The translations under genes and the position numbers were made by a program. DNA of 6,224 nt from Lachnospiraceae bacterium. Its GTDB lineage: Bacteria > Bacillota > Clostridia > Lachnospirales > Lachnospiraceae. The notes under the pieces were generated by a model. It ran no database searches and was not told the DNA's origin. It saw nothing but the letters and a program-made list of their open reading frames with translations. Below, piece after piece: positions 5,158 to 6,224 of the stretch; positions within the stretch are counted from its first letter, which is position 1; each line of letters opens with the position of its first letter. The stretch spans positions 254 through 6,477 of the forward strand of contig DNAD01000016.1 in assembly GCA_003484785.1 (NCBI GenBank), read 5' to 3'.

Positions 5158-5201
5158 GCTGTGAATAGCAGCATAAGACTTCCAACACAGGGGGTAGTGA
5201 T

Positions 5202-6071
5202 ATGTCAAAGTTTAAAAATGTGTTGATCATAGCAGTGGCGTTTATTGTTTTTATTCTGCTCATCAATATGCCCTTTACCGTGGGTCAGAGGGAATACGCG
5301 GCGGTAAGGCAGTTCGGAAGGGTAGTAAGGGTTACCGGGGAGCCGGGGCTGCATGTAAAGGTGCCCTTTATCCAGAACATCCAGAAAATAACCTCTTCCA
5401 CGCAGCTGTATGACGTTCCGGCCTCGGATGTCATCACAAAGGACAAGAAGAGCATGATAGCGGATAATTATATCCTCTGGATGGTGAACGATCCGCTTAA
5501 ATATATCCAGTCCTTAAACGCCATAGAGGCCAGGGCTGAGGAGAGGATAGAGGCCGCGGTCTATAACGCCACAAAGAACGTGATCTCTTCCATGACCCAG
5601 GATGAGGTAATAGAATCGCGTGGGGAGAAGCTTACCGAGCTCATCACTACCCAGGCAAATACCGATATGGGCGGCTATGGCATAGTTATCCTTCAGTCCC
5701 AGATAAAGTCTCTCGACCTTCCCGACGACAATAAGGAGGCGGTCTATGAGAGGATGATCTCTGAAAGGCAGAACATAGCCGCAAGCTATACCGCTCAGGG
5801 ACAGGCCGAGGCCCAGAAGATAAGAAACGAAACCGACAGGGAAGTGACCATTATGAAGGCGGATGCCGAAAAGCAGGCCGCGATCCTTGTGGCAGAGGGC
5901 GAAGCGGAGTACATGGCGGTTTTGTCAGAGGCCTACAACAACGAAGATAAGGCGGAATTCTACAACTATATCCGCGGGCTGGATGCGGTCAAGGCTTCTC
6001 TGGTGGGCAACAATAAGACGCTGATCCTTGACAGGGATTCCGAGCTTGCAAGCATCCTTTACGGGGAGTGA
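5202..6071 (+). CDS. hflC: HflC, SPFH/band-7 partner of HflK
   Basis: The 289-residue protein has a short N-terminus, a membrane helix at about 6-23, and an SPFH domain starting GQREYAAVRQFGRVVRV (28-44), with GLHVKVPFIQNIQ at 49-61. The canonical HflC block runs VYERMISERQNIAASYTAQG (181-200), then AEAQKIRNETDREVTIMKAD and AEKQAAILVAEGEAEYMAVL, to FYNYIRGLDAV (253-263) and TLILDRDSEL (273-282). It has the expected length, with no truncation. With HflK it should form the hetero-oligomeric cage that regulates FtsH and membrane-protein turnover. AGGGGG (5189-5194) lies seven bases before the ATG and gives it its own ribosome binding site, needed because the long spacer prevents coupling to hflK. 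No convincing terminator follows within the window. Confidence 0.93.
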   Translation: MSKFKNVLIIAVAFIVFILLINMPFTVGQREYAAVRQFGRVVRVTGEPGLHVKVPFIQNIQKITSSTQLYDVPASDVITKDKKSMIADNYILWMVNDPLKYIQSLNAIEARAEERIEAAVYNATKNVISSMTQDEVIESRGEKLTELITTQANTDMGGYGIVILQSQIKSLDLPDDNKEAVYERMISERQNIAASYTAQGQAEAQKIRNETDREVTIMKADAEKQAAILVAEGEAEYMAVLSEAYNNEDKAEFYNYIRGLDAVKASLVGNNKTLILDRDSELASILYGE

Positions 6072-6224
6072 GATCACAAAGAAGCTGTTTGCAAAGAACG
6101 CCCTTAAGGGCAACGGAATCGGAAAGAAGGGAAAGGGGCTCGTTATCGTTTTTCCTCCCCTGTAGTACAACCGCATCAATGCGTTTGGCAAGATCACCTT
6201 CGGCTTGTCCATAGCTTTTTACAT
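6072..6224. other. Downstream flank of hflC without a supported gene
   Basis: The only clear structure is the 12-bp perfect palindrome GCCCTTAAGGGC (6100-6111), which would fold to a 4-bp stem with a TTAA loop and has no T-run. A small inverted repeat, CGCAT-CA-ATGCG, lies near 6171-6182. A minus-strand frame is open from the window edge through this stretch into the antisense of hflC, but it has no start in view and mostly shadows hflC. I see no terminator or promoter worth naming. Confidence 0.3.

Larger units (their letters stand above)
5052..5201 (+). repeat. Repeat- and hairpin-rich spacer between hflK and hflC
   Basis: This 150-bp gap has no gene. It holds a 15-bp hairpin (5061-5096), a 7-bp hairpin (5131-5157), and a 12-bp direct repeat GGCTGTGAATAG at 5081-5092 and 5157-5168. 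The near-inverted ends (CTATCACAGCC at 5065-5075 and GGCTGTGAATAG at 5157-5168) outline a unit of roughly 108 bp (5061-5168) that looks like a small interspersed repeat inserted into the operon. There is no T-run after either hairpin, so transcription probably continues into hflC. I have an unverified impression of meeting this sequence between genes in other Lachnospiraceae genomes. Confidence 0.6.

Noticed and set aside
4859..5266. Minus-strand 135-codon ORF across the hflK end, the spacer and the hflC start
   Set aside because: It is antisense to hflK and hflC and has no ribosome binding site. Its middle part reads through the repeat-rich spacer, which explains why similar frames might recur in other genomes.
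6100..6111. GCCCTTAAGGGC palindrome as the hflC terminator
   Set aside because: The stem would be only four pairs and no T-run follows.
5925..6224. Minus-strand open frames entering from the right edge, including an ATG at 6212
   Set aside because: They largely shadow hflC. The 6212 ATG lies just after an in-frame stop with no ribosome binding site. The sequence beyond the window is needed to decide whether any gene ends here.

Overview
The window looks like chromosomal DNA of moderate GC content from a Clostridia-type Firmicute, most likely a Lachnospiraceae relative. The basis is strong GGAGG-type ribosome binding sites, an ECF S-component paired with a DUF4430 protein, a CGAAC-type (Gram-positive) LexA-like box, and a secreted protein with an acidic Ser/Ala/Glu linker. 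This placement comes from protein style and memory, not from a search.

Layout. (1) 2-649 (+) is the 3' part of a probable secreted or lipoprotein gene of an uncharacterised family. It is followed by a 27-codon ORF (684-767) that may be a remnant. (2) 791-1414 (-) encodes a YdjM-family membrane hydrolase. Its promoter (1481-1509) contains a near-consensus LexA box, which fits the E. coli precedent that ydjM belongs to the SOS regulon. (3) 1649-2558 (+) is a two-gene unit with overlapping ends: a membrane-anchored DUF4430 (transcobalamin-like C-terminal) protein and an ECF-transporter S-component. (4) 2559-2974 has no gene. It is dominated by two successive inverted-repeat elements that share one cloverleaf-like layout and are bracketed by a 17-bp direct repeat; a clear promoter for the next operon follows. 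(5) 2975-6071 (+) is a membrane-quality-control operon: a TPM-domain membrane protein with a C-terminal zinc ribbon, then hflK (8-bp overlap), a 150-bp spacer full of hairpins and repeats, then hflC. (6) 6072-6224 shows no gene that I can support.

How the parts may work together. HflK and HflC are SPFH/band-7 proteins that in E. coli form a cage around the FtsH protease. Here the TPM/zinc-ribbon protein is translationally coupled to hflK, so it is probably a functional partner of the cage. The combination resembles the TPM, zinc-ribbon and SPFH proteins of the Bacillus pspA-ydjGHI stress operon. The DUF4430/S-component pair is probably the substrate-specific part of a vitamin- or cofactor-type ECF transporter whose energising subunits lie elsewhere.

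The most unusual sequence is non-coding: the twin cloverleaf elements (2577-2820), the LexA-like operator at 1486-1499, and the repeat-rich spacer that splits hflK from hflC.
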